From: JAFAGX01 sp035624085
GTDB taxonomy: Bacteria; Acidobacteriota; Terriglobia; Terriglobales; Acidobacteriaceae
Length of the DNA: 51,794 nucleotides
Direction: 5' to 3'
Assembly (NCBI GenBank): GCA_035624085.1
Contig: DASPSE010000322.1
Span: 1 to 51,794, forward strand
In this document: one piece after another, positions 44,006-51,794 of the stretch
How the letters are laid out: the number at the start of each line of letters is the position of its first letter
Numbering within the stretch: position 1 is the first letter of the stretch
Program-made: the position numbers and the translations under genes
The notes under the pieces: model-generated
The model's database searches: none
Told to the model about the DNA's origin: nothing
Seen by the model: only the letters and a program-made list of their open reading frames with translations

Positions 44006-46657
44006 TCAGCAACCGGCGGACGAATCGATCCGGACCTGCAGTCGTCGTGCCAAGTCCTTCACTTGAGGCTGAACCAAGATGCCGCCGTGATCGCCCGCGA
44101 TTTGGTCGATGTCTAATGTTCCCTGTATCAACCCATTCCAGGCAGCATGGGGGTTATCTTCGGCCCGCAACGATTTTTCGGTGGCCCGGAACAAGACAAC
44201 ATTGCCTGGATACGGTTGCAGCTTATATTGACTGGCCGCCCGCATATTAGAGAGAAAGACGTTCTTCAGAACGGGCGGAAGCAGCCACATATTCAGCCGG
44301 CGCCTGAAACTGCGCCAGATGGAGCGCGTCACTTCGCGAAGCGAACTGATCCGCCACAAGGCGACTACGGACTCAGCCAGCGGCTTAAGGTTTCCCGGAT
44401 AGGTATCAAATAAAACGAGGAGCGATACATCCTCGCCGGCCGCCCGAAGCTGCTGCGCCATCTCGTAGGCAACCAGTCCTCCGAATGAGAAGCCGCCCAG
44501 GTAGTAAGGCGCCACAGGTTGCACGGTGCGAATTTCCCGGATGTAATGCTCTGCCATTTCTTCCACAGACTTGAAGCAGGGCCGTTGACCGTCCAAACCT
44601 TGGGCCTGCAGACCATAGAAGGGCTGCTCGGGCGACATGAGACTGCCTAACTGTTGAAATCCGATCACATTCCCACCCACTCCGTGCACGCAGAAGAAAG
44701 GTGGCCTCGATCCCTTCGGTTGAATCGGCACTAACGAGAACCAAGAACGCGACCATTTGTCCTGGCGCAATTTTGCCGCAAGCGCTCTTACGGTCGGCGC
44801 CCCGAGCAACAAGGCTAGCGGGAGAGTTACACCCAATTCCTGACCCAAGCGGTACATGACTCGAGCCGCAAGCAATGAATGGCCGCCCAGCTGAAAGAAG
44901 TTTTCATCAACGCCGATCCCTTTTCTACCGAGGGAGGATTGCCAGATGCGAAGGATTTGAGCTTCAAGCCCATCTCGCGAATCTGGTACATCTTCTTCGA
45001 CCGCCTCCAACGCGGGCCTGGGTAACGCGTGCCGGTCCACTTTCCCGTTCGGTGAAAGGGGCAACCCAGCCAGCACCGTAAATGCGCTGGGTACCATGTA
45101 CTCAGGCAGTTGCTGAGCGATGAAACTGCGCAGCTCATTGCTGGAAGCAGGCTTGGCCTCTCGCTTCCACACAAGGTATGCAACCAGACACTTTTCCGAA
45201 TTTCCATTCTCCTGGCTTAATACGACCGACTCGCGTATCCCAGGATATTGGTTGAGCACAGCCTCGACTTCTCCCGGTTCAACCCGGAAGCCGCGAATCT
45301 TTACCTGGTAATCCACGCGGCCGACGAACTCAAGAACGCCATTGGGTAAGGAACGCACCACATCGCCAGTCTTGTAAAGGCGCGCAAGCGGGTCTTCGCT
45401 GAACGGGTCCTGAATGAACCTCTGCTTGGTCAGTTCCGGTTGGTTCAGGTAACCGCGGGCTACGGGAATGCCGCCGATGTACAACTCGCCTGGCTCTCCG
45501 GGAGCCACTGGCGTTAAATCCGTATTCAGCACGTACAGCTTTGCGCCAGCCACTGGAAGCCCGAGAGGAAGTGAGTCACCGAACTCCAATTCAGGCCAAC
45601 AGGCTGGTTCGAAACCGCTAACGATCACACTGGCCTCGGTTGGCCCATAGGTATTGATGAGCCGCACCCGATCACCCGCCAAGCCGCGCCAGATACGGTA
45701 CGACCGGGCAGACGCTTTCTCACCCCCCAGAATCACCATCCGCAAACTGCCAGGTAGTTCCGCGCCTGGCACAGTTTCCAACTGGTACATCAGTTCATGC
45801 CAGTAAGCAGTCGGCAAGTCAAGAACCGTGACTTCCCGTTCTCGTATCCAGCACAAAAATTCATTGGCTTGCAGGGAAAAGGAATCATCTTTCAGAACGA
45901 CCGTTGCGCCGCTGGCCAGGGAGGGGAAAATTTCCTCGATCGCGATATCGAAACTGATGGACGAGAACTGCAGGACACGGTCCGCCGGGCGCAGCTGGTA
46001 GAGCTCGATTGCCGCCAAATTATGGTTCGCCAAGCCGCGGTGCGGTAAGAGCACTCCGCGTGGTTTACCGGTTGACCCAGACGTGTAGATCACGTAAGCG
46101 GCAGCTTCCGCAGATACCACATTGGAGAGATTTGCACAGTCTTCTTCGAGAAGCTCGGAGCCAATCTCATGCAAGTCAACGAGCGTCGTCGCATGCTGGC
46201 TCGATAATGCAAACGCCGCAGACTTTTCCGTGACAATGACTGCCGGTTGGGCATCCGCGGCCATGTGCTCTAGCCGCTGTTTCGGATAGTTCAAGTCAAG
46301 AGGCAAGCAGGTCGCGCCAGATTTCAAAGTCGCCAGCAGGGCCACCAGGAGGCTCGGGGACGAGCCTAATGCGATACCTACCCTGGTTTCCGGGCGGACA
46401 CCCTTTCGAATGAGGTGCCGAGCCAACCGATTTGCTCGTGCGTTCAGCTCGCCATAACTCAATACTCGGTTTCCACAGCACAACGCGGGCGCGTCCGGGG
46501 TGCGTTCTACTTGTGCTTCAAAGAGCTGATGAACGCACCCGCCGTCAGGCGGGCCGGATGGTTCCTGCCACAAGCCGAGCGCAGAACGCTTGACTGCCAG
46601 CGGCTTCTCGGATGGGGAAGGGAAGCTCTCGGTGTCCAGTCTGGGGTTCAAAGACAT
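44006..46657 (-). CDS. NRPS A-PCP-TE tri-domain synthetase
   Basis: 883 residues. Adenylation domain about 40-540: YVIYTSGSTGKPRGVLLP, SISFDIAIEEIFPSL, NTYGPTEAS, YKTGDVVRSL, KIRGFRVEPGEVEAVL and LPLSPNGKVDRH. PCP about 555-630 with LGGHSLLAAR (Ser about 590). Thioesterase about 645-870 with the normal elbow YLGGFSFGGLVAY (about 722), Asp in FDTYPGN and His in GDHGGIL. The hand-read code is D-I-E-A-I-G-T-V-I-K, which I cannot assign. With no condensation domain, a single activated acid would be released, dimerised or passed to an acceptor by the TE. Its place between the WbaP-like priming enzyme and the flippase suggests it modifies the lipid-linked glycan, which is inference. Confidence 0.93.
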   Translation of the reverse strand: MSLNPRLDTESFPSPSEKPLAVKRSALGLWQEPSGPPDGGCVHQLFEAQVERTPDAPALCCGNRVLSYGELNARANRLARHLIRKGVRPETRVGIALGSSPSLLVALLATLKSGATCLPLDLNYPKQRLEHMAADAQPAVIVTEKSAAFALSSQHATTLVDLHEIGSELLEEDCANLSNVVSAEAAAYVIYTSGSTGKPRGVLLPHRGLANHNLAAIELYQLRPADRVLQFSSISFDIAIEEIFPSLASGATVVLKDDSFSLQANEFLCWIREREVTVLDLPTAYWHELMYQLETVPGAELPGSLRMVILGGEKASARSYRIWRGLAGDRVRLINTYGPTEASVIVSGFEPACWPELEFGDSLPLGLPVAGAKLYVLNTDLTPVAPGEPGELYIGGIPVARGYLNQPELTKQRFIQDPFSEDPLARLYKTGDVVRSLPNGVLEFVGRVDYQVKIRGFRVEPGEVEAVLNQYPGIRESVVLSQENGNSEKCLVAYLVWKREAKPASSNELRSFIAQQLPEYMVPSAFTVLAGLPLSPNGKVDRHALPRPALEAVEEDVPDSRDGLEAQILRIWQSSLGRKGIGVDENFFQLGGHSLLAARVMYRLGQELGVTLPLALLLGAPTVRALAAKLRQDKWSRSWFSLVPIQPKGSRPPFFCVHGVGGNVIGFQQLGSLMSPEQPFYGLQAQGLDGQRPCFKSVEEMAEHYIREIRTVQPVAPYYLGGFSFGGLVAYEMAQQLRAAGEDVSLLVLFDTYPGNLKPLAESVVALWRISSLREVTRSIWRSFRRRLNMWLLPPVLKNVFLSNMRAASQYKLQPYPGNVVLFRATEKSLRAEDNPHAAWNGLIQGTLDIDQIAGDHGGILVQPQVKDLARRLQVRIDSSAGC

Positions 46658-46690
46658 TTCTAGAACGACAGCTAAGAGGAGAACTGAAGG

Positions 46691-48142
46691 CTACGCGGCG
46701 CCAGATCCTTTCAGCACCGCCGGAATCGTCAGGGCCAGAATTTTGAAATCCAGCTGCAGCGACCACTGACGAACGTACATGAGGTCAAGTTCCATCCATT
46801 TCTCAAACGGCATGGAACTTCGCCCGCTTACCTGCCATAGACAGGTAATCCCAGGACGCACGCTGAACCGGCAGCGTTGCCAGTCTTCGCCGTTCTGGGT
46901 GAACAAATTGTAGTCCCGTACTTGTAAGGGACGCGGACCTACCAGGCTCATATCGCCTTTCAACACATTAAACAGCTGAGGCAGTTCGTCGATACTGGTG
47001 CGCCGCAAAAATTTCCCGATCGGCGTAATCCGCGGATCGTTCTTAATCTTGAATACCGGGCCAGTAACCTCATTGAGGTGTTCGATCTCCTGCAGTTTCT
47101 GTTCCGCTTCCGCCACCATCGTCCTGAATTTGTAGATAAAGAACGGACGCTTGTTGTACCCGATCCGTTCTTGAACAAACAACACCGGCCCCTGAGAGGT
47201 CAGTTTTACAAGAATAGCCGCAGTTACCAGGATAGGGGCGATCAAAATAATCAGTGCCAATGAGAATGTGAAATCGATGGCACGCTTCACCAGCAAAGGC
47301 CAACCTTCGGCAGCTCCCACGTAGTGCGTAATCAGCGGCGCGCCGTCGATTTCCTCGGCGCGCGATCGAGCCGTCTTCAAGTTGAAAAAATCGGAAAGGA
47401 TCCGCAGAATGATGCCCTGCTGTTCGCAAAGTTCGGCCAGGGCTGAACCATCAAAATGAAAAGACCGCATGGGCAATGCCAAAATGACTTCGTCAACCAC
47501 GTGATGCCGCAGAAACGCAGGCAAACCTGCCAAATCGCTCACGAGGGAATATCCGTGCTCCTGCAGTTGTTGGCTGCCAGACCAGGGGCGGTCAGCGAAT
47601 CCGAGAATGCGATATCCGAGTTCAGGTCTCGATTGAATCATGCTGACGAACTGCAAGGCACGCATGTTTGAACCCACGATCAACATGTTCCGTGAATTGT
47701 GCCCCTGCGCTCGGTAGTGCCTCAGCCAGGTTCTTACCACGATTCTCTCGCTGACCAGGAGAAAGGTGCTGGCGGCGAAGAAGAAGCCCACAAAGGCCGG
47801 CGTCACCATGAAAAAGCCGATTAGAAAAGCGCCCAATATGAGCACTCCACTTGACGCCGAAGTAGCTTTGATAATGTCGCCAACTTCGGCCAATCGGCTG
47901 GTCAACCGCTTTGAATCGTAGAGTCCAACCGCGGCAAAAATTACGTGCCACAGTCCCAGCAAAGCAAAGAAAACCACAAAATTCTGCAGCTTGATTCTTA
48001 GCGACAGGAATTCAGTAAAAGACAGACTGCTCTGGGTTGCGTGAACCCGCCAGGCGGCCACTCCAAATGAAACAGTCAGAAGCAGCAGGTCTAAGAATTT
48101 GACAGCACTGGTTGTCAGGCTATGGCGGCGAAAGCTACCCAT
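46691..48142 (-). CDS. Exopolysaccharide polyprenyl-phosphate sugar-1-phosphate transferase (WbaP/EpsE type)
   Basis: 483 residues. About four N-terminal membrane segments, a CoA-binding-like domain (MLIVGSNMRALQFVSMI, about 150-260), then the bacterial sugar transferase domain: KRAIDFTFSLALIILIAPIL, GPVLFVQERIGYNKRPF, KFRTMV, RRTSIDELPQLFNVLKGDMS (catalytic Asp-Glu), LVGPRPL and GITCLWQVSGRS. It starts repeat-unit assembly by moving a sugar-1-phosphate onto undecaprenyl phosphate. ATG 48142; a 91-base gap lies before it. Confidence 0.95.
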   Translation of the reverse strand: MGSFRRHSLTTSAVKFLDLLLLTVSFGVAAWRVHATQSSLSFTEFLSLRIKLQNFVVFFALLGLWHVIFAAVGLYDSKRLTSRLAEVGDIIKATSASSGVLILGAFLIGFFMVTPAFVGFFFAASTFLLVSERIVVRTWLRHYRAQGHNSRNMLIVGSNMRALQFVSMIQSRPELGYRILGFADRPWSGSQQLQEHGYSLVSDLAGLPAFLRHHVVDEVILALPMRSFHFDGSALAELCEQQGIILRILSDFFNLKTARSRAEEIDGAPLITHYVGAAEGWPLLVKRAIDFTFSLALIILIAPILVTAAILVKLTSQGPVLFVQERIGYNKRPFFIYKFRTMVAEAEQKLQEIEHLNEVTGPVFKIKNDPRITPIGKFLRRTSIDELPQLFNVLKGDMSLVGPRPLQVRDYNLFTQNGEDWQRCRFSVRPGITCLWQVSGRSSMPFEKWMELDLMYVRQWSLQLDFKILALTIPAVLKGSGAA

Positions 48143-48233
48143 TTCTTCCTCTCGAAATCACGGTTGTAAGTGATTGTGGGAAGCCTACAGTGAAGCCGGT
48201 CCTGGCAGGGGAGGAATGTAGCCGCAGCAGTAC

Positions 48234-49028
48234 TTACAAACGGCTGTAAATTGCTTCCGGGACTGGAAAGGTGCGCTGATTCAGGATTGCACCGAAAAGG
48301 CAAACCTTCGCGGTTTGCAATTCCATGAGGATTCGCTGTGCAGTTTCCTTACGTGACGAATTGGCTTTCAGAACTAAGGCAAGGCCATTGCAGGCGGCTC
48401 CGAGTCTCAGTCCATCGCCGTAGGTGTTTAACGCAGGGGAATCCACCAGCACAAAATCGAACTCTTTGCGCGCCTCTAAAATGCGCCGTCGCAGCGCCTC
48501 GCCGGCCAGTAACGCGGCTTCGCTCTTTTCAGCAGAACCGGAACTCAAAAGCCACAGGTTTCGGATTGGCAGCGGTTGAATGAAGTGGTGCACCGGTGTC
48601 GAATCCAGCACGGCATCTGCCAGACCGTGATGATTGGTCATTTCAAAGGTGGTATGGAGAGCCGGGAAACGCAAATTTCCGTCAATTAAGCAGACCGAGC
48701 CCCGCTGCTGATTGGCGAGAAGGCGCGCCCCCTGCGCCGCTAGCCAGGTGCATCCGGCACGCCGTTCCACCCCGGAGAAGACCACCGACCTGCGATCTTC
48801 TGCCGACAAGAATAGCCGCTCGATCAACTTCGCGATTTCGTGAGCCACCATCCCTTGCAGCGGAGCGAGCAGGGACGAATCTGAACGCGGTTCCGCAATA
48901 CGCGGTTCCGCAACGGGAAGCTCCTCCCTATCCTGAGGCGCGAACATACCCGCAGCCTGAGTTGTGGGAAGCCCGTCAGCACTTTTTTCCTGCTCCAGCC
49001 TTTGCAGTAGCTCGAAATTTCTGCTCAT
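48234..49028 (-). CDS. CpsD/CapB-like (BY-kinase family) protein with degenerate Walker A
   Basis: 264 residues. VCLIDGNLRFPALHTTF is Walker A' and FDFVLVDSPALNTYGDG is Walker B, as in the cytoplasmic part of Wzc or CpsD. The Walker A region reads FSGVERRAGCTWLAAQGARLL: the Lys of G-K-T is Cys93, so ATP binding and autokinase activity are doubtful. There is no C-terminal tyrosine cluster. It lies between the Wzz-like and WbaP-like genes, the usual place for the kinase partner that controls chain length. It may be a regulatory pseudokinase. Confidence 0.85.
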   Translation of the reverse strand: MSRNFELLQRLEQEKSADGLPTTQAAGMFAPQDREELPVAEPRIAEPRSDSSLLAPLQGMVAHEIAKLIERLFLSAEDRRSVVFSGVERRAGCTWLAAQGARLLANQQRGSVCLIDGNLRFPALHTTFEMTNHHGLADAVLDSTPVHHFIQPLPIRNLWLLSSGSAEKSEAALLAGEALRRRILEARKEFDFVLVDSPALNTYGDGLRLGAACNGLALVLKANSSRKETAQRILMELQTAKVCLFGAILNQRTFPVPEAIYSRL

Positions 49029-49071
49029 CGATTGTTCACCCAGTCAAATCCAGTCTCTCAGAATGATTCTC

Positions 49072-50610
49072 CTACGACGTTGAATCCCGATAGTGACGGG
49101 AACTTCCGTTGTCCGGATTTGGCAATACCGGTGCCGCGCGATTTTGATCCGGAACTGCAGCCAAAACGGCTACGTTCAGTACAGCTTCTACCTCACGAGG
49201 CGTCCTGAAGGAAGGATTGAGATATTCCAGAGTGAACACTATACCGCCGCTGACGGCAATCGCCAGGACGAAGCCAACCAAGCTCAGGGACCAGGTAGAC
49301 TGAGTAGAGAAGCTTGGGATGGAAGCTTTTTCCGCGATCTCAACGTTAAGCAGTTGCGCTTGATCGAGCGCGTCATTGATGCGCGCTTCCTCGCGCTTGC
49401 GGAGGTATAGGAGATAGTTTTCCTCGGCGGTCTTTGCCGTGCGCAGCAGTTGTTGTTGTTCGACACCGGCTTCATCCAGGCGACGAACGCCATCCAGGTT
49501 TTGCCGAATGATAGCTTCGGTCTCTGCGGCTTTGGCTTCATCGCCCTTGAGCTCGGATTTGGTTTTGACGATTTCCGAATTCAACCAGACGTAGGAAGGG
49601 TTCTGATCAGTGGTGACGTCTTTTAAAGGTTTTTCACCCGCAATGGCTGCTTGCGTCTGCGCAATTTCACGGTCCAATTCTTGCAACGGTGGATAATCGG
49701 GCTGGTACTTGGAAGCCATCTCGCTACGCTTCAGCTGCAAGGTGATCAGGGCTGACTTCATCTGCTGGAGCACCGGTGCGTCATCGGCATCCTTCATCTG
49801 AGTCGTTAAGCGCGAAGGTGTAGACTGCGAAAGCTGCTCCATGGTGGCAATACGCTGTTGGGCCTCCGCGATTGCGGCGCGGGTTTGCCCCAAGCTGGCA
49901 TTGAACTCGTTGACTTTCTGCAACGCAATGTCCCGGGCCAGTGCGGGATTGGGAACGCTGGTTTGCGTAGGAAAAGCTTTCAATCGATTCTCCGCATCGT
50001 CCAAGGCTTGTTTGGCGTTGATAGTCTGCTGATCAAAAAAAGCAAACTGGCCGTTAGTGTGGTGAAGTTCCTTGTGCTTCTCAAGATAAGCAGCATCCAA
50101 AGCGTTTAAGACCGCAGCGGCCAGCGTCTTTTGCCTGGATGTGTAAGTGACCCGAATGACGTTGGTTTTGGGGATAGCCTCAATATTCAGACTGCCGCGC
50201 AGTTGGCGCACGGCAATGGCTATCTGTTGTTCAGGATCCCGAGCCTTTCCTAGCCAATTCGTTCCGGATTTATCAAGCTTGCAAGCGACCACGACGTTTC
50301 TCAGCACATCCTCGCTGGAAATCAATTCCACTTCCGAGTTGAGCTCCTCTTCCGTTATCTCGTCCCGCACCATCAGAGGGTTCGTCTGTTGCGCGGTGAC
50401 AACCGGATCAACTCGCTCGCGCCGGAGCAGAATCTCGGTTTCCGCCTTATAGCGTGGCCAGATTGTCGCCCACAGAATGGTGCCGAGCAGCACCCCGAAA
50501 AAGCACAGTACAACCGCTTGCCGATGGTGAAAACCCACAACTGCAATGTCCCGCAGCGTAAGCGATAATTCGCCCTGCTTTGGACGAACAATAAGTTCTT
50601 GCGTTTCCAT
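49072..50610 (-). CDS. Wzz/Wzc-N chain-length determinant protein
   Basis: 512 residues. Membrane segments at about 33-53 and 435-457 enclose a long periplasmic part with coiled-coil (about 180-420). The Wzz start (LRDIAVVGFHHRQAVVL... RYKAETEILLRRE) and the C-terminal LEYLNPSFRTPREVEAVLNVAVLAAVP are typical of the GumC/Wzc N-terminal family. There is no kinase domain in the protein; that role falls to the next gene, as in split Wzz-CpsD systems. ATG 50610 is preceded by GGAG; the export protein stops 17 bases upstream. Confidence 0.94.
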   Translation of the reverse strand: METQELIVRPKQGELSLTLRDIAVVGFHHRQAVVLCFFGVLLGTILWATIWPRYKAETEILLRRERVDPVVTAQQTNPLMVRDEITEEELNSEVELISSEDVLRNVVVACKLDKSGTNWLGKARDPEQQIAIAVRQLRGSLNIEAIPKTNVIRVTYTSRQKTLAAAVLNALDAAYLEKHKELHHTNGQFAFFDQQTINAKQALDDAENRLKAFPTQTSVPNPALARDIALQKVNEFNASLGQTRAAIAEAQQRIATMEQLSQSTPSRLTTQMKDADDAPVLQQMKSALITLQLKRSEMASKYQPDYPPLQELDREIAQTQAAIAGEKPLKDVTTDQNPSYVWLNSEIVKTKSELKGDEAKAAETEAIIRQNLDGVRRLDEAGVEQQQLLRTAKTAEENYLLYLRKREEARINDALDQAQLLNVEIAEKASIPSFSTQSTWSLSLVGFVLAIAVSGGIVFTLEYLNPSFRTPREVEAVLNVAVLAAVPDQNRAAPVLPNPDNGSSRHYRDSTS

Positions 50611-50627
50611 GCGGAGAGCTCCTGTAC

Positions 50628-51338
50628 TTAGAACTGAGTGGGTACCATGGCCAGATTCGCGGTCGGCAGAAATTCCTTGAACTTCGAGAGACGGTTCTTG
50701 GGAACAAAAACCATATCTCCCGGGCGCAGATGCAAGTCCTCAGCCAGGTTTCGTTCTTGCTGCATTTTTTTTACATCAAGCAGTTTTGCTTGCGTCCAGT
50801 TGTCATCGACTCGGCGAAACAGCACGACCTGCGAATGTTTGGCAGATTGATTGAAGCCGCCCGCAATGGCGATCGCTTGCACCACGGTCGTGTCGCCCCG
50901 CAAATCGTATTTCCCCGGTTTGTTCACCTGCCCGTCCGCAATGAAGTAAGGCTTCTCGAAATCCTTCATGGTCACGGAAATTACTGGATTGTTCAAGACT
51001 TTGCCGTAATCAGCGCGGATGGCCTCAACCAGCTGGGGGACCGTCAGACCCGAGGCCCGAATGTCGCCGGCTTCTCTCAAATTGATGAACCCATCGGGTT
51101 GTATAAGAACTGTCTGATTTAGCTCCGGAGTGTAATCGAATGTAACATCGAAGCTATCCCCAGGGCGCAAGATGTACCTCGAATCCCGCTGTGAAAACGT
51201 GGGTTCATCCGTGCCACGGACTTGGGTCGAGGAGGTCACGGGAGAGGGAGCCGTCGCGGACGAGTCTTGTTGCGCGTCCAGATTGAGGCCTGCCAGCAGC
51301 AGAATTAACACCGCCAGAACCAGCGACTTTTCTCTCAC
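50628..51338 (-). CDS. Polysaccharide export protein (Wza/KpsD family)
   Basis: 236 residues. Signal peptide REKSLVLAVLILLLAG, cleaved near LDAQ; no lipobox Cys, so it is not a lipoprotein as classic Wza is. Poly_export domain YILRPGDSFDVTFDYTPELN to GLTVPQLVEAI, then an SLBB domain YFIADGQVNKPGKYDLRG and DTTVVQAIAIAGGF, ending RPGDMVFVPKN. It should form or help form the outer-membrane exit for the glycan. The start is GTG 51338 because GGAGG lies six bases upstream and the signal peptide begins there; the frame is open to 51443. First gene of the long minus-strand series. Confidence 0.9.
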   Translation of the reverse strand: MREKSLVLAVLILLLAGLNLDAQQDSSATAPSPVTSSTQVRGTDEPTFSQRDSRYILRPGDSFDVTFDYTPELNQTVLIQPDGFINLREAGDIRASGLTVPQLVEAIRADYGKVLNNPVISVTMKDFEKPYFIADGQVNKPGKYDLRGDTTVVQAIAIAGGFNQSAKHSQVVLFRRVDDNWTQAKLLDVKKMQQERNLAEDLHLRPGDMVFVPKNRLSKFKEFLPTANLAMVPTQF

Positions 51339-51794
51339 AACCCCTCCTCGACATGCTCGCGTCTGCATTGGATACAGCTCCGCCCCGTCAACTACATTGC
51401 ATTTTCTTACTAAAGTGCTCACAACAAAAGACTTCGCGAACAAACTTGATAAACCGGTAACTTACTTGGATAACATCTTGACGAAGGATTGTGAGATTCG
51501 AAAAGCACATGCCCCATTAGTAATTGTGCCGGATAACTCTAGTGATGTGCCCGATACCTCTTGCAAGTCGATCTCGCCGAGGTGTCCACGAGCCCCTCTT
51601 TTCTCATTCTCACTATGCTTGGGGGAATTGGTTCCGAGTACCTAACCGCAATTCCGTCAACTCGATCGGAGCGAATTATGGGATGATGCTAGCCCAAGGT
51701 ATAGGGTCCGTCAAGAGAGCCTTTTTTCTCGGAAGTGCAGAGTCCTTTGCCTCCAACGGGCGAAGAGGAGGGGAACGTAAACCCTGTGTTAAGA
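51339..51794. other. Gene-free leader region of the EPS/NRPS series
   Basis: 456 bases to the window edge with no open frame I can support on either strand. It carries a possible minus-strand promoter (51686-51714) and three minus-strand copies of TTGACGG (51385-51391, 51654-51660, 51708-51714). If the promoter is right, the transcript has a leader of over 300 bases, which could hold control structure. Near the right edge a plus-strand GAGGAGGGG might precede a divergent gene outside the window. Confidence 0.5.
51686..51714 (-). promoter_or_regulatory. Candidate sigma70-type promoter
   Basis: On the minus strand TTGACG (51709-51714) and TAGCAT (51686-51691) are separated by exactly 17 bases. 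The -35 matches five of six consensus positions and the -10 four of six. It points into the export-protein gene, about 350 bases away. A second, weaker pair (TTGTGA then 17 bases then TGCAAT) lies nearer the gene. Confidence 0.35.

Noticed and set aside
1..51794. tRNA, rRNA, transposase, phage or attachment-site signals
   Set aside because: None seen on reading; all minus-strand genes belong to one biosynthetic theme and no gene is interrupted.

Overview
The window reads as a chromosomal segment of an acidobacterium (Acidobacteriota, probably the Terriglobia/Koribacter side). The grounds are the large secreted NHL-repeat protein with a C-terminal choice-of-anchor D type domain, the moderately high GC and the gene content. 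This assignment is inference. Every gene I can support lies on the minus strand, so the locus is read from right to left. Many adjacent genes overlap (ATGA, TAATG, TGATG, TTGA) and most other gaps are a few to a few tens of bases, which suggests one or a few very long transcripts. The main lead-in is the roughly 450-base gene-free region at the right edge, and the last gene runs off the left edge.

Right part (about 35,100-51,340): a Wzx/Wzy-type exopolysaccharide machine. In transcription order it holds a Wza-like export protein, a Wzz/Wzc-N chain-length protein, a CpsD-like partner with a broken Walker A motif, a WbaP-type sugar-1-phosphate transferase, an A-PCP-TE nonribosomal peptide synthetase (NRPS), a Wzx flippase, a sulfotransferase, a Wzy/WaaL-type polymerase or ligase, a GT4 glycosyltransferase, a membrane sulfatase-fold enzyme, a 66-residue membrane protein, a GT26 (WecG/TagA) glycosyltransferase and a NodB-type polysaccharide deacetylase.

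Middle part (about 14,400-35,030): a carrier-protein and NRPS section. It holds a free ACP with an SDR and an acyl-AMP ligase; an A-PCP protein (Leu-like code) coupled to a P450; a free condensation protein; a 1745-residue C-A-PCP-TE protein with a C-terminal GNAT-like extension; a luciferase-like monooxygenase and a flavin reductase around a second A/carrier pair; and an acyl-CoA dehydrogenase, two unusual alpha/beta hydrolases, a proline-like A domain and a carrier protein. The last set looks like a prolyl-to-pyrrolyl carrier module next to two hydrolases of the kind found in exosortase-associated EPS loci.

Left part (1 to about 14,330): decoration and modification. It holds an SGNH hydrolase, three O-carbamoyltransferases, a methyltransferase, two alkaline-phosphatase-superfamily enzymes, the secreted NHL-repeat protein, and a small-protein pair (DUF5989/SxtK-like and SxtJ-like) directly in front of the last carbamoyltransferase.

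Taken together, the locus looks able to make a surface or secreted glycan and to make or attach carrier-bound amino-acid, pyrrole-like or peptide groups, then sulfate, carbamoylate, methylate and deacetylate the product. The joint function is inference. Family assignments are strong for most genes; substrates are not known. I saw no tRNA, rRNA, CRISPR array or insertion sequence.
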